Below are positions 10,785 through 22,215 of a stretch of 64,000 nucleotides of DNA, piece by piece. The stretch comes from Rhizomys pruinosus (lineage: Eukaryota; Chordata; Mammalia; Rodentia; Spalacidae), in the NCBI GenBank assembly GCA_009823505.1, contig VZQC01002907.1, positions 2,674,665 through 2,738,664 on the forward strand, in the 5' to 3' direction. Every line of letters begins with the position of its first letter. The first letter of the stretch is position 1. A program made the translations under genes and the position numbers. The notes under the pieces were generated by a model that saw only the letters and a program-made list of their open reading frames with translations, was not told the origin of the DNA and searched no databases.

Positions 10785-12366
10785 CAAAATCAGTAGCCTT
10801 CCTATATGCCCCCAACAAACATACCAATAAAGAAATCAGGAAAATGATCCCAATTACAATAGCCTCGAAATCCATAAAATGTCTTGGACTAAGTCTAACC
10901 AAGGAAGTGAAAGACTTATATAGCCAAAGGTTTAAGACATTGAAGAGATAAACTTAAGAAGACACCAGAAGATGGAAAGAGTTCCCATGATGGAGTGGAA
11001 GGGTTAATATTGTGAAAATGGTCATCCTTCCAAAGCAATCTACAAATTCAATGCAGTAGTCAGTAAAATTCCAACACAATTCATCACAGAATTTGAAAAA
11101 TGTCTCAAATTTCATATAGAAATACACACAACTAAAACAGGATAGCCAAAATAATCCTGGACAATAAATGAACTGCTAGTGGCATTACAATCCCTACGGA
11201 GCTATAGTAATAAAAGCCAGCATGGTACTGTCATAAAAACAGACGTATTAAACAGTGGAATAGAATTGAAAACTCAGATTTAAATCCACACATTCCCGGC
11301 CACCTGATTTTTGACAGAGGAGCCCCAAATAAACACTGGAGAAAAGACAGCTTGTTTAACAAATAGTGCTGATCAAACTGGATAGTGACATGTAAAAGAA
11401 TGAAACTAGACCCCTATCTCCCACCATTCACAAAACTCGACTGCAAATAGATCAAGAACCTCAACATAGACAGATACCCTGAATCAGATGGAGGAGAAAG
11501 TCAGGAATACATTGGAACTTAGAGGCACAAGAAAGAAAGAATGTTCTGAACAGGACTCTTAGAGCACAGGCATGAAGTCCAACAATTGACAAATAAGACC
11601 TCCTGGACATAAAAAGCTTCTTTATAACAAAGAACACTATCATTCATGTAAAGAGGCAATCTACAAAGTGGGAAGAGACCTTTACCAGCTATACCTCTGA
11701 CAGAGGGTCAGCATCTAGACTATATAAAGAGCTCAAGAAACTAAATATCAAAAACAACAACCCAACTTAAACAATGGGGCAAGAAGATAAACACACAAAT
11801 ACTGAGAAATACTTATTTTTTGGTATTTTCAAGACAGGGTTTCCCTGTAGCCCCAGCTGTCCTGGAACTCACTCTGTAGACCAGGCTGCCCTTGAACTCA
11901 CGAAGATCTGCCTACCTCTGCCTCCCAAGTGCTAGGATTAAAGGTGTGCACCACCACACTTACTTGAGAAATACTTTTTTAAGTGTTCACATCTTTAGTC
12001 ATCAGGGAAATGCAAATTAAAACCACTTTGAGATTTTTATCTTAGCCCAGACAGAACAACTAAGCTTCAAAACAATGACAAACGCTGGAGAGGGTGTGGA
12101 GAAAGCGTCTGCTCCTCCACTGTTGGTGGGAGTGCAAATGGGTGCAGCCACTAAGGAAATTGGTGTGGAGATTCCTGTCGAAGGTCAAAACTGAGCTACC
12201 ATATGATCCAGACATACCAGTCTTGGGCATATACCAAAAGACTCTATTGCCCACTACAGAAATGCTTGTTCATCCATGTTTGTTGCTGCCTTTTTCATAA
12301 TAGTCAGGTATCGAAACAACCTGGATGTCCATCAACTGATGAATGGATAATATTATTAAGCTCCTT
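10785..12366 (+). mobile_element. L1 ORF2 fragment (3' half), decayed
   Basis: Recognisable L1 ORF2 text in order: ttcaatgcagtagtcagtaa, taataaaagccagcatggta, ctgatttttgacagaggagc, and at the end ggatgtccatcaactgatga. Many stops and frameshifts; no intact reverse transcriptase. Confidence 0.9.
11815..11966 (-). mobile_element. B1 SINE inside L1
   Basis: caagacagggtttccctgta through aaaggtgtgcaccaccacac, an inverse B1 interrupting the L1. Confidence 0.93.
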
Positions 12367-12380
12367 AAAAATGAAATTAT

Positions 12381-12600
12381 GGGGCTGGAGAGATGGCCTA
12401 GAGGTTAAGAGCGCCGACTCTCTTGCAGAGGACCCAGGTTCGATCCCCAGCACCCACATGGCAGCTGAGAACCATCTTTAACTACAGTTCCAGGGGAATC
12501 CAACACCCTCTTCTGACTTCCACGGCTTTGCATGACATGGGTACACAGAGCTGCATGCAGACAGCACATTCATACACATAAAAAAATAAAATTTTTTTAA
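12381..12600 (+). mobile_element. B2 SINE (first of three)
   Basis: A complete B2 in the L1 site, between aaaaatgaaattat (12367-12380) and its repeat (12600-12613). Confidence 0.93.
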
Positions 12601-12613
12601 AAAATGAAATTAT

Positions 12614-12829
12614 GGGGTATGGAGAGATGGCTCAGTGATTAAGAGCACTGGCTGCTCTTATAGAGGACCTGGATTCGATTTCCAACGCCCACATGGTAGC
12701 TAACAACCATCCGTAACTCCAGTTCCAGTGGCTTCTGACACCCTGTTCTGACCTCCATGGGGCAATGCATGACACAGGTACACTTACATACATGCAGGCA
12801 ATATAGTTATACATAAAAAATAAAAATAA
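12614..12829 (+). mobile_element. B2 SINE (second of three)
   Basis: A more diverged B2 (ggggtatggagagatggctc) starting right after the second target copy, with an A-rich tail that abuts the next B2. Confidence 0.92.
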
Positions 12830-13098
12830 GGGGCTGGAGAGATGGCCTAGCGGTTAAGAGCGCCGACCGCTCTTACAGAGGACCCGGGTTCGATCCCCAG
12901 CACCCACATGGCGGCCGAGAACCGTCTGAAACTCCAATTCCAGGAGAACTCCAGTTCCAGGGGAATCCGATACCCTCTTCTTGACCTAACCGCGGGCATT
13001 GCACGACACGTGCACACACCTGCACACAGACAGTACATTCATACACATACCGAAATAAAAAAATAAAAAAAAATAAATAAATAAAAATAATAAATAAT
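12830..13098 (+). mobile_element. B2 SINE (third of three, 17-bp-duplication subfamily)
   Basis: A GC-rich young-looking B2 with the internal duplicated aattccaggagaactcc. After its tail the target text aaaatgaaatt appears a third time (13099-13109) and the L1 resumes. Confidence 0.93.
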
Positions 13099-13430
13099 AA
13101 AATGAAATTGTAAATTACATGTAAATGGACAGAACTGGAAACAGTTATCCTGGACTGAGGTAACCCAGACCCAGAAAGACAAACATCACACATTCTCTCT
13201 TAGCTGAATTCTAGCTTTCGAATCTTAGATGTGCACGCTTCAACTTGAAAATCCAGACAGTTCAAAACTAATAAATGGCCATTGGGGGAGGGAGATAGAA
13301 TGGAGTAGGAAGAGTTAAAGGAGGTGGGAATTGGGAGGCTCAGGCAGAGGAGTGGTACGAGGTGGGATAACTGACCCCAAGGGCCTCTAGAGAAAGCCAT
13401 AGAGACACCTGTCACTAAAGAAGCTTCTTA
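13099..13430 (+). mobile_element. L1 continuation (ORF2 end and 3'UTR)
   Basis: Resumes the L1 after the B2 pile: gtaaatggacagaactggaa, then acccagacccagaaagacaa. The 3' limit is uncertain. Confidence 0.7.
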
Positions 13431-13564
13431 AAGCTATACATGTACATGATACAAAATGCACATTTAGGACTCATAAGTATTTATGCCGTTATTGCTATTA
13501 TTTGTGGGGCTAAGTTTCCTAGTAAGTACATTTTTTTAGCCATCAAGAAAACAGAAGAATGACT

Positions 13565-13758
13565 TCTCATGAATGCTTAATCCCTCTCTGCCAGCCTGGA
13601 TAGCGACTCCCCGGCCAGCCTGGACTAAAGGGGGACCCTGTCTCAAAAAAGACAAAAAAAAAAAAAAAAAAAAGAGGAGAGAGGAAGGGGGGGAAGGGTG
13701 GGAGGGACAGAGGGGGAGAGAGAGAAAAAAGAGAGAAGAAAGGAAGAAAAACATAAAT
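13565..13758 (+). mobile_element. B1/B4 fragment with poly(A) and purine tract
   Basis: A partial B1-like end (gccagcctggactaaaggggg then ctgtctcaaaaaa) followed by a 20-A run and about 85 bp of GA-rich sequence. Confidence 0.6.
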
Positions 13759-13970
13759 AAGACTGGAAAGATGGCTCAGCACTTACTGCTCTTACAGAGG
13801 ACCCAGGTTCAGTTCTCAGCACCCACATGGTGGCTCACAGCTGCCTGTAACTCAAGTTCCAGGAGATCCAACGCCATCTTCTGGCCTTCTTGGGCATAGC
13901 ACACACATGGTACACTTAACATGCATGCAGGCAAAACACTCATACACATAAAATAAATAAAAGTTTTAGT
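13759..13970 (+). mobile_element. B2/B3 SINE
   Basis: gactggaaagatggctcagc head, a middle with caagttccaggagatccaac, and a tail with AATAAATAAA. Confidence 0.88.
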
Positions 13971-14059
13971 AAAGAAATGCATAAGTGAATAAAAGGCAAC
14001 TTTACTTTGGATAATTCAAACATGAGGCAAATATTTTCGCCCCTTTATGTTCTCTGGTG

Positions 14060-14260
14060 GCAATAGTGGCATTTGAGCACTGCCCATGAGGCACTGCTCT
14101 GGGTCTAGCCCCTCATTTAAGTCTCATTCCAACTTGGCAGTGAAGAAGCTGGAAGTCAGCAAGTCTGCATAGTTTGTGTAGCTAGCACAAGATAAGTCCA
14201 CATTTGAAGCCAGCTAAGTTATGAAGCACAGGTATTGAACCACTCAGTCATGATCTACCT
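14060..14260 (-). mobile_element. MIR relic
   Basis: Inverse MIR-like order with attccaacttggcagtgaag and a degenerate cacacagct-equivalent. Confidence 0.45.
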
Positions 14261-14372
14261 AAAACCAAAGTCTTTAATTAAAGAATAACCTAGTCTACTC
14301 CCTCAACAAAAAGTCTATCTCATTCCAAAGTGATACATTACAAAGGTACTACAAAGGAGTCACTTATCAACA

Positions 14373-14700
14373 TGTATGTGTTGGTTTCTTTCCTGACAGA
14401 AACAACTAAGGAAGAAATTTTTTCCCTTTAGCTCATGGTCTTGGAGGATTTAGGTCCATCCTGGTGGAGAAAGCAGAGCAGAGAAGCTCAGTGGTGTGGG
14501 AGCATGTGGCCAAGAAGCTCACATCAGAGCAGATCAGAGCTTAGGGAGAGGTGGGAACTGAAGGGGCTGTAATCTTCAAGGACCGCCCCCCCCCGCCCTA
14601 TTTTTTACCAGCGAGGTTCCACCTAAAAGTTCCACAACCTTCCAAAACACCGTCACCAGCTGGGGAACAAGTGTGTTAAGAACATGACCCTGTGGGTCCT
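14373..14700 (+). mobile_element. URR1-like non-autonomous DNA transposon
   Basis: Text such as cctgacagaaacaactaagg, atggtcttggaggatttagg, aaagttccacaaccttccaa and ccagctggggaac fits the rodent URR1 (hAT-Charlie) consensus as I remember it. Confidence 0.55.
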
Positions 14701-14980
14701 TCAACCAAAAGCAAATAATACGTTTCCTTTTTATAAGATAAAGTGCCAGTCTTTTGTATTCTGTTCTGCAACTAAATTTTTGCTATTTGGCTTAATACAT
14801 AGGGACCCGCCCCTTCCACATCTGAATCTGTGTCTTGGAGTTTATCAATGTATGAATGTACCAAAATACACTTAACCACACTTCCAAGATGAAGTCTGGG
14901 ATCCCAAAATGTTCACCGTCATGAAAAATGCAGCCATATTGCTGAACAACACACATAATAATCTTTTCCATTTAGCTTTT

Positions 14981-15095
14981 GGGGGGGGCTTTTTTTTTTT
15001 GAGACAGGTTCTCCCTTTAGTCCCAGCTGGCCTGGAGCTCACTTTGTAAATCTGCCTGAGTGCTGGGATTAAAGGCATGCACCACCACTCCCAGC
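14981..15095 (-). mobile_element. B1 SINE, internally deleted
   Basis: Short inverse B1 lacking its middle, with a perfect 14-bp target duplication, tccatttagctttt, at 14967-14980 and 15096-15109. Confidence 0.93.
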
Positions 15096-15109
15096 TCCAT
15101 TTAGCTTTT

Positions 15110-15855
15110 ATATTTAAATGTGGGCCCACTCCCAACCAAAACCAAAGTCCCAGTCTCCTCAAATTCGTATTCCTGGCATTGCTGGAAATTTCACAGTGAA
15201 GAAAGTGGATCACATGACTGTCCTCAGGTGTATCCATGCAGGGAAGGAGCAGGAGGGTGCAACCTGTAATAAACACACAGAAATCAAGGTGAGCTGTAAT
15301 AGCGACAAGCAGGAGAACTGATTACCTCTCAAAAGGCAGGACAGCGCATCTGGCCTGGAAGATCCCAAGAGCTTGACTGCTGTGTCCTCCCTGGTGTATA
15401 GCCAGCAGTTCTCTTCGGCTTCGGAGAGCTGAGCACGTCCAAACCAACCCACAGGCTTCCCACACTGAGAAGAAGACACTTTACCCCTAATTGGAGTTGG
15501 GAAAGTGAGAGTGAAGCATTTGAGAAAATTGCTCTGATTGCCCCAGCGGACAGACATCATCAAGCGACCCTGGGGCACGAAATGGGCTTGGGGAATCAGT
15601 TAAGAGGGGAGCCTATGCTCAGTGCCCTCTTTCCTCCATTTCTGGGAAACAGGAAGAAATTATGGTCTGAAAATCACAGCTCCTCCTCCCCTCAAGAGCT
15701 CCCTCCTGCCCTTCCCCCACACTCCCACACTCCCACTCCTCAAACCACACTAAGATCTCCATAGAAGAAAACGAGTCGTTCATGTTAATAGCAGAGTGGG
15801 ATTCACCCAGTTGAGTCTCATTTCCTTTCCTATTGGCCTGACATACCGCTCCGAT
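15110..15855. other. Intronic stretch without recognised features
   Basis: Apparently unique sequence with no phased exon. Open frames on both strands lack coding character. Confidence 0.5.
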
Positions 15856-15859
15856 TCCC

Positions 15860-15945
15860 AGATGGACTCCAAAGCTCAGAGAAGCCAACTAACTGGCAAA
15901 GTCACACAGAGCAGCAAGCAGGTTAGTGGGACTTGAACAGAATAG
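15860..15945 (-). mobile_element. MIR relic
   Basis: aagtcacacagagcagcaag then gtgggacttgaacag matches the inverse MIR core. Confidence 0.6.
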
Positions 15946-16257
15946 CTGGTTGTGACATCCTGAGAAACTAGTCCAAGATCTCAGGACAGTACATCGGGAG
16001 TATCAAATGCACTGATTAAACAACCATCACAATGAACCACCCCCAAACTTAAAGCAGCTGTTTGCCACTGAAGCCCATTTTGGGCTCAGCCTATATGTGC
16101 CACACCAGTTATAGACATGCAGGGAGCCAGGCTGGTAGGGGCCCTTGTCCAGCACAGGCTCCAGCCGTCACAGGCAGAAAAAGGACTCTGCTGACTTCGG
16201 GACTGCCTGGCAAGCATCCACCCTGGTCACCTGTCACTCTTGTGCTCGTGTATTTTT

Positions 16258-16375
16258 TTCTTTTTTTTATTTATTTTTTAATATATATTTTGTACAAGAT
16301 TATCAAATCTAGACCCGTGATCCCCACCCTATGCCCCCACCGCACCAGAGCTCATGTATTCTGCCAAACATGCTT
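16258..16375 (-). mobile_element. Short L1-3'-end-like retroposon
   Basis: 118 bp with a T-rich start on plus and caaatctagacccgtgatcc; flanked by the perfect 18-bp target duplication ttgtgctcgtgtattttt (16240-16257 and 16376-16393). It shares its 3' sequence with the insertion at 60806-61000. Confidence 0.85.
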
Positions 16376-16399
16376 TTGTGCTCGTGTATTTTTGAACAA

Positions 16400-17210
16400 A
16401 GCAAGTCACTGAGAGACACCTTACTTGAGGGAGCAGAGAGGGGGTGGGACTGCTTGGTGAACAGCACGGATCATTCCCCTACCCGGCCCTGGGGGAGGAA
16501 TGCCAACTGGCTTTGCCCTTCACCACAAGATGTGCGAAGGACGTCACTGCTCCGGCTGCTTTGATTCTTTCCTCTCCACTATTGATCTTCCTTTTTGGTT
16601 TATTTGCTACTGAAAGTGAAACATCAGAGGGACTGATTCTGCCTAAACTAGGCCTTTCCTTTATCAGTGGCTTTGCAAAGCTCGGGCTGAGGGCTTCTGA
16701 AGGTCTGCGGGGATCTTGCTGCGTTTTTAGCTCATTTAGCCGGCGCTTGAAGTCGCAATAGATTTCGGGTCGTCTTGGAAGTCAGCATTAGTGGAAGGCT
16801 TCCATCTTCCCAATTGGACCTGAATATTTAAGATTTCGAAAGCTTGGCTGGGACCAGATTTAATTTTAAAGGGGGAAAGAGGGTGCTTTTGAACTTCAAG
16901 AAGAAGGCTAACGGCTCAGCGGGGGCTGCCTTCGCAAAAGGGGAAACAGAAAGCCCTGTGGTCTTGAAAGAAACACTGCAGCACACAGGGATCACTAAAG
17001 CTGCCTGTTAGCGAGCCTTAAATCAGACTTCAAAAGTGCCGCTAGTTTAAATATTGTTTATAGGACGGAAGTATTGCTCCTTCTTCCTCAGGTTGGATTT
17101 TAAATATTCCCTAATTTGATTACTCGAGGGAGAGGCAGGCAGAACCAACTTAAATGAGCTTCTCTGTTAATTATTCAGAGAGCTTTTTATTGTGTAATCA
17201 AACGTAAAAA
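16400..17210. promoter_or_regulatory. Candidate intronic enhancer (repeat-free block)
   Basis: About 800 bp free of SINEs and simple repeats, keeping scattered CpGs and rich in AT-type factor sites: taaatattgtttat (forkhead-like), ttaattattca and tgtgtaatcaaac (homeodomain-like). No coding signal. Function is inferred only from composition. Confidence 0.3.
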
Positions 17211-17679
17211 ACTTATATAAAAAAAAAAAAAGGTTGGAGGCACATTCTCACCCCTCCCTTCCCAGTCTGACTCCCATCTTGGGGTCTATTTCTTGTGTTG
17301 TGGCTGTGAGCTGCTAGATGCCAAGGCTTGTCCTGCTTCAAGGTGAAGAGAAAAACTCTCCTCATCTGTGACAGCCTATGGTTCTGCTCCTTAGAGCCCC
17401 ACAGAGTGAGAAGCCAGCCTTCAATTCAGTTTATCATAATGATTTTTGTCCCATTTTTAAGTACTTTCACCCACAACCAGCACACGGGCAAGCTCTGACA
17501 AGCTTAGACCCCATGAGTGCCCCCTTCCATCAAAGTTGGTTGGATCATGTCACTTCCAAAGGCCCCTGCTCTCTGCAGGTTGCAAGCCAGACAAATGGGT
17601 TAAGGGATCTCATACATCCAAAACTCTTTCTGCAGAGAAGGGGGGAGGGGGCAGTAAAAAAAAAAAAAAGAGAGAGATG

Positions 17680-17965
17680 GAAAGGTGTGTAGTTGGGTGG
17701 ATGGGTGTGTGGGTGGATACATATGGAGATGACTTTAAGGGTGGGTGAATGAATGGGTGTGTGCATGGATGAGTGTGTCGCTGGATGGATGGATGGGTGG
17801 GTGTGTGGTTGGGTAGATGGATGGATTGGGTGGGTGCATGGTTGGGTAGATGGATGGATGAGTGTGTGACTGGGTGGAGGAGTGTGTGGATGAATGAGTA
17901 TGCGAATAAATGGGTATATGGCTGGGTGGATGGAAGTGTGAAAGGATGGGTGGGTGGTGGTGAAT
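17680..17965. repeat. Degenerate (TGGA/TGGG)n repeat
   Basis: Mixed ggatggatgggtgggtg units across nearly 290 bp; source of long spurious His/Pro-rich minus-strand frames. Confidence 0.93.
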
Positions 17966-18689
17966 GAGATGAAGGGTCCTGGAAGAGGGACCCATGTCGG
18001 AGAGGGGACTGAAGTTTTGACTTTGTTTGTTCTATCATAAATCTGCTTCTGGGTGAAATTGTTTTGTCGTCAGCAGAGCAGATTGATGATTATTATGTCC
18101 CAAGGTAACAGTAAAGGAGGTGATTCCATGAGAGCAGGAAGAAGCATCTGGCACAGAGCATCGCAGATACCTTCTGCTCCATACAGCTCAAACCAGCTGT
18201 TTGTACTGCAACTGTCACGCCCACTCTCCCAGCCTCACTTAGCCCCACTCTTTCTCTCTCTGCTACTCAGAAGTGCTCCTGCAATTGGTGCCCTTAAGCA
18301 ACCAAAAAGGCAAAGAGATTCAGAAGCTAGCATGCTTTTCAATCCACCCCAGGCATCAGGGCAGCCTCGCCCAGAAACCATCAGAGCATTCAAGTCCCCC
18401 AAAGCAAATGGATACAATAATGCATACAGTTAGACCTGCACCTCCCTCGCCCCTGCCAGGAAAGGTTGGGCTCTCCTAGCTTCCATTTGATTTTCCTCAA
18501 AAGACCAAGCTATGGAGAACTGCTTCTCTCATGTCAAAGGTACAGGAGTTGAGGGGAAAAAAAAATCATACCAGAGGCCAACCGCCATATGTCTTGTGTT
18601 TATTACAATTTCTTGGGGTGGGAGGGAGAGGACTTGTACTAAACTGAGGCTCTGCAAACAGAAAGCTCATTAAGCTGCTTCTCACTCAG
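17966..18689. other. Intronic stretch before exon 2
   Basis: No repeats identified. It ends in the pyrimidine tract and acceptor of exon 2. The open frames lack splice support. Confidence 0.5.
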
Positions 18690-18780
18690 GGACCCAGGTG
18701 GCAGCAAAAGCACAATAAAAAAAATCAACAAAGATAAGTCCATGGGACAGCGGTGGGACCACTTCGTCACAGCACCAAAG
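18690..18780 (+). CDS. Ccdc60: Ccdc60 window exon 2
   Basis: The acceptor AG is at 18688-18689 (ttctcactcag) and the donor gtaacc starts at 18781. The 91-nt exon supplies one base to finish the Lys codon, then 30 codons (residues 37-66) that read DPGGSKSTIKKINKDKSMGQ followed by RWDHFVTAPK, and it ends in phase 0. The segment is short, basic and without domain similarity that I can name. It is easily missed: the exon is small and overlaps an unrelated minus-strand open frame. It is required because exon 1 ends after two bases of a codon while exon 3 begins in phase 0. It contains an eight-A run (18717-18724) within the coding sequence. Confidence 0.88.
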
Positions 18781-18853
18781 GTAACCAGGGTTCTGCCCTC
18801 GGGCTCACAGGGCCCAGCTTGGAGTGGAGAGTGCATTTCCACAGTTTAATTCT

Positions 18854-18894
<41 letters not shown>
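18854..18894. repeat. (GT)n microsatellite
   Basis: About 20 GT units, 74 bp after exon 2. Confidence 0.95.
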
Positions 18895-18896
<2 letters not shown>

Positions 18897-19062
18897 CAGG
18901 TTGATTTTTTGTGCCCACATGCCATTGGATGTTTCTTGTAAATTTTAATTAAAATAGTTATCTGGAGATTATAGGAAAAATGACATTTGGCCAGACACAA
19001 TCTGATGGAGAAGAAGGGGAAGTGGAAGCAGCTGCAGTATATCACTAGAAGGAAATGGACTC

Positions 19063-19064
19063 GG

Positions 19065-19100
<36 letters not shown>

Positions 19101-19186
19101 TTCTCTCTCTCGCTCGCTCTCACTCTCGCTCTCTCTCGCTCTCTCACTCTCTCGCTCTCTCGCTCTCTCGCTCTCTCCTCTCTCCC
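19063..19186. repeat. (CT)n / (CTCTCG)n pyrimidine tract
   Basis: About 124 bp of CT repeats with regular CTCG interruptions. Confidence 0.95.
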
Positions 19187-19473
19187 CACTCACAAAATAA
19201 AAAGTGATTCCACAAATGTTCCACAAGCTAAAAACATGTGTTTAACATTAAGAACCCCAAACCCCCAGCCCATCTACTCAACAAATAGGCATCCAAATAA
19301 TAATAACAGCAAGAGATTAAACAGATAAAGTTACTGTCAAGAATACACAGCTACACAGCTGGTGTGTTGTACTGACCTGTACCTTTCCTACAGAAGGGAT
19401 ACATTTCTCCCACACAAAGTTAGTGAGGAATTCAAGGAAAGAATGTACAAAATCACTTGAAAATGTAATAATG

Positions 19474-19606
19474 TGGGGCTGACAAGATGGTTCAAAGGGT
19501 AATGGTGTTTGCAGCCAAGACTTTGGGCCAGAGTTCAATCCTCAGGACCCACATGGTGGAAGGAGAAAACCAACTCCAGCAACATGTCCTCTGGCTTCCA
19601 CATGTG

Positions 19607-19640
<34 letters not shown>
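19474..19640 (+). mobile_element. B3 SINE with CA tail
   Basis: gtggggctgacaagatggtt head, caggacccacatggtggaag middle, and a (CA)n tail at 19608-19639. Confidence 0.85.
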
Positions 19641-19641
<1 letters not shown>

Positions 19642-19749
19642 TTAATTTTTACAGAACATGTAAAAATGCTAAGCTTTGCTGAAATTTTGTGGGTTTGGGG
19701 GACCACTTCTCAATGTACTTACAAATAGGCCAGTTTCTATGCTAAGGAC

Positions 19750-19935
19750 GCGCTTCAGGTGTGTTACTCCATTTTGCCTTCTTAATATCCCCACAGGACA
19801 CTACTCTCTCACCCTCTGATGGGAGAAGAGAACATTGGAGCTCAGAGGGGTTAAGTGGCTTGCATGAGACCACACAGCTGGGCTGTGGGCAGAGCCAGGA
19901 GTTCACCTTGGGTCTGTGTGTTAAATGCTGGGTCT
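19750..19935 (-). mobile_element. MIR relic
   Basis: Well-kept inverse MIR core: ggagctcagaggggttaagt then cacacagctgggc. Confidence 0.75.
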
Positions 19936-20261
19936 TTGAATCTGTTCTCCAGGATAGGACTGTAGTGTAGAGTTTCACTGCTTTCTTGTCCTCTCATCAG
20001 GAGGTTCCTAGACCTGAAAAGCAAAAGCCTTTATTTTCTTGCAGAAAGTTGCTATGGAGATATTGTATGCATCTATCTCCAGAGATGCAAGAATCAGCAG
20101 GAGCTTTTGAGACTGAGGGGGAAAAAAAAAAAAAACCCTTCCAAAATATTCATCTCCACAAGGGGAGGAGGGAAATGTGAACTCTAGGGTTGAATTCTCA
20201 CAAAATACCTTGGCTGCAAGGCGGGCCACGCCAGGGTGGCCCACAGCTGAGAGCACAGCAA

Positions 20262-20360
20262 ACTGCCTCAGCCAGTGTGGCTTGGTTCACATGGCCTTGC
20301 ACAAGTCTCCTCTCCTCTCCTGACCTCAGTTTCTTCCTCTGTAAAATGAGACTCTGCAGA
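20262..20360 (+). mobile_element. MIR fragment
   Basis: cctgacctcagtttcttcct then ctgtaaaatgagac, a clear MIR core. Confidence 0.7.
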
Positions 20361-21059
20361 GAGACCCTAGCCAGCAACCCGAGCCACCAGTGATTTCTTC
20401 TGGAGGTTCAGGCCTCATCATTGCCAGGCAGTGTTCCTAGGGGCCAGGAACATTGTGCTCATGGGAAAATCAGGCTGAATGGAACACAGAACGGTGAAGC
20501 CTGTGGCAAAAAGAAACCGCCCAAGAGACGGCCATGAGGGGCCTTAAGTCATTTCACCACACGTGAATGACAGCCCGGGCCTCATCATTTTGAAAAAAAA
20601 ACTACCCCTTAGAGTTTTCCATAAAAGTCTTCCAACTTGTAAAATCCTGGGTGGATAAATGTATTTCCCCATGGGCCATAGTTTCTTGTAGAAAGCAGAA
20701 GGAGCCATTCAGGGAAATCCCTATTATGGAGGGGAGTTGGGGAACAGTCCCCACAGAGAAGCACCACTCCTGAGGAAAATACGGACATGAGAGGTGTATG
20801 TGGGGGTTTAAATCAAGTCAGAGAAAGTCAGTTCAACAAAGAGTAAAGAGCAAGCCAGGTGTGGAAGCTCCCTGTCAATTTCCAGCCACATTTTATTTTC
20901 CTCACACTCTCAATTAATCAGATATGTCAGGCCTTCACTCTGGATTCCTGAGCTGGAGTGGTTAATTGAATGTTAATTAATGACAACTTTAGAAACACAA
21001 GATGAAATCCCAGCTCAGAGGAAGCACATGGATTGTGGCATAAAAGTCCTCTGTGACCA
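20361..21059. other. Intronic stretch with an AT-rich homeodomain-type cluster
   Basis: No repeats or exons. Near 20905-20985 there are several TAAT motifs (caattaatcagata, ggttaattgaatg, ttaattaatgac), a possible regulatory cluster. Confidence 0.35.
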
Positions 21060-21170
21060 TCCTACTCCATCCCTTTTGTTTTATAAATGAGGAAATTGAG
21101 GCAGAGCCATCAGGTTCTTGGCTGTGAGTCTGAGCTACAAGACCCCAGGTTGACCCACCATGACACACTC
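21060..21170 (-). mobile_element. MIR relic
   Basis: tataaatgaggaaattgagg in the inverse MIR context. Confidence 0.6.
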
Positions 21171-21883
21171 TGTCCAACCTTCAAAAATGTCTGGTCTCCA
21201 CCATCAGAAACTGAGGTAGTGACTGGTAAAGCAGGAAGAAGTGACCCTGGCGTGTGTTGTCTTGACATCTTCTCTCCAAAGTTGTCAGGGAGTGCAGGGG
21301 ACTCTCCTTAGGGTGACGAGCTGCTGGCCAGCTGCAAAGTCAGGGACACGGAAGCCTGGCTCCTACTTAATATAAAGAGAGAACGAGCTGGCTCTTGCTA
21401 TTGGCAATTATTATGTAACCCACGTGACACCTTGGAGACTTGGATAAGCCCAGTCCAAACCCCAACTCCCTTTGTCTGTCACATTTTCCATTTGTGTGGA
21501 ATTTTGTCCAAAGACTTGGAGAAGGGAACAAAGGCAAGGAAGAGATCACAAGCTCCACAGCCTTATTCCTCTCTCTCTTCCCTAACCTTTCTTCCTCTGT
21601 TGCAACCAAGAAATCCTTCCCCTCTCCTAGTACAGGGAAGTTCCACCTATATTCACGGCTCCACAGGGTAACTTATCACATACAGTTGATTCCCAGAAGC
21701 AAATCTGCTGAGTATAATTCTTTCTACTTTATGTCACAGAGTTAAATCTTGGTGTGACCTTCAGAACTATCTCTGCCCTTGTCTTCCTTCCTAGCACGTT
21801 AAACACTAGAAATTTCCTCAAAAGATATCATCAGTCTGGGAGATAAAGCACTTTCATTTTTAAAGTTCTCAAGTAAAATCACT

Positions 21884-22160
21884 GGGGGCTGGGGAGATGG
21901 CTTGGTGGGTAAAAGCACTTGCATAAGAGTGGAGACCTGAGTTCAAATCTCCCCCTACATGAAAAGCCAGGTATGACAGTGTGTGCCTGTAACTGTAGCA
22001 CTGTAAGGAGGGTTGGGGAGGGGGGTCTGGAGGATCTTTGGGGCTTGCTAGCCTACAGTCTAGATCAGGTTCAGTGAGAGATTCTGTCTCAAGAGGAAAA
22101 GATGGAGAGTGACAGAGTAGAACACCGATGTCCAATTCTGCCCACCTCTCTCACCTCTCA
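21884..22160 (+). mobile_element. B4 SINE
   Basis: ggggctggggagatggcttg head, then a B1-like second half ending ttctgtctcaagaggaaaag, and a CA tail. Confidence 0.88.
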
Positions 22161-22162
22161 TG

Positions 22163-22179
22163 CTACACACACACACACA

Positions 22180-22214
<35 letters not shown>

Positions 22215-22215
22215 C
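22163..22215. repeat. (CA)n microsatellite
   Basis: About 25 CA units with one TA interruption, in a B4 tail. Confidence 0.95.

Noticed and set aside
12831..12925. tRNA genes suggested by A- and B-box text in the SINE heads
   Set aside because: These are tRNA-derived heads of B2, B3, ID and B4 SINEs; none folds into a full tRNA with an acceptor stem that I can support.
10785..13430. Active L1
   Set aside because: Only the ORF2 3' half and tail are present, with many stops, a B1 and three B2 insertions.
15210..15578. 122-codon minus-strand frame as a gene
   Set aside because: No splice or start context, no recognisable family, and it lies antisense in a large Ccdc60 intron.
17610..18038. 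His/Pro/Thr-rich minus-strand frame
   Set aside because: It follows from the degenerate TGGA/TGGG repeat on the plus strand.
18896..19328. Arg/Glu-rich and Ser/Leu-rich frames
   Set aside because: Translations of a CT microsatellite in different frames.
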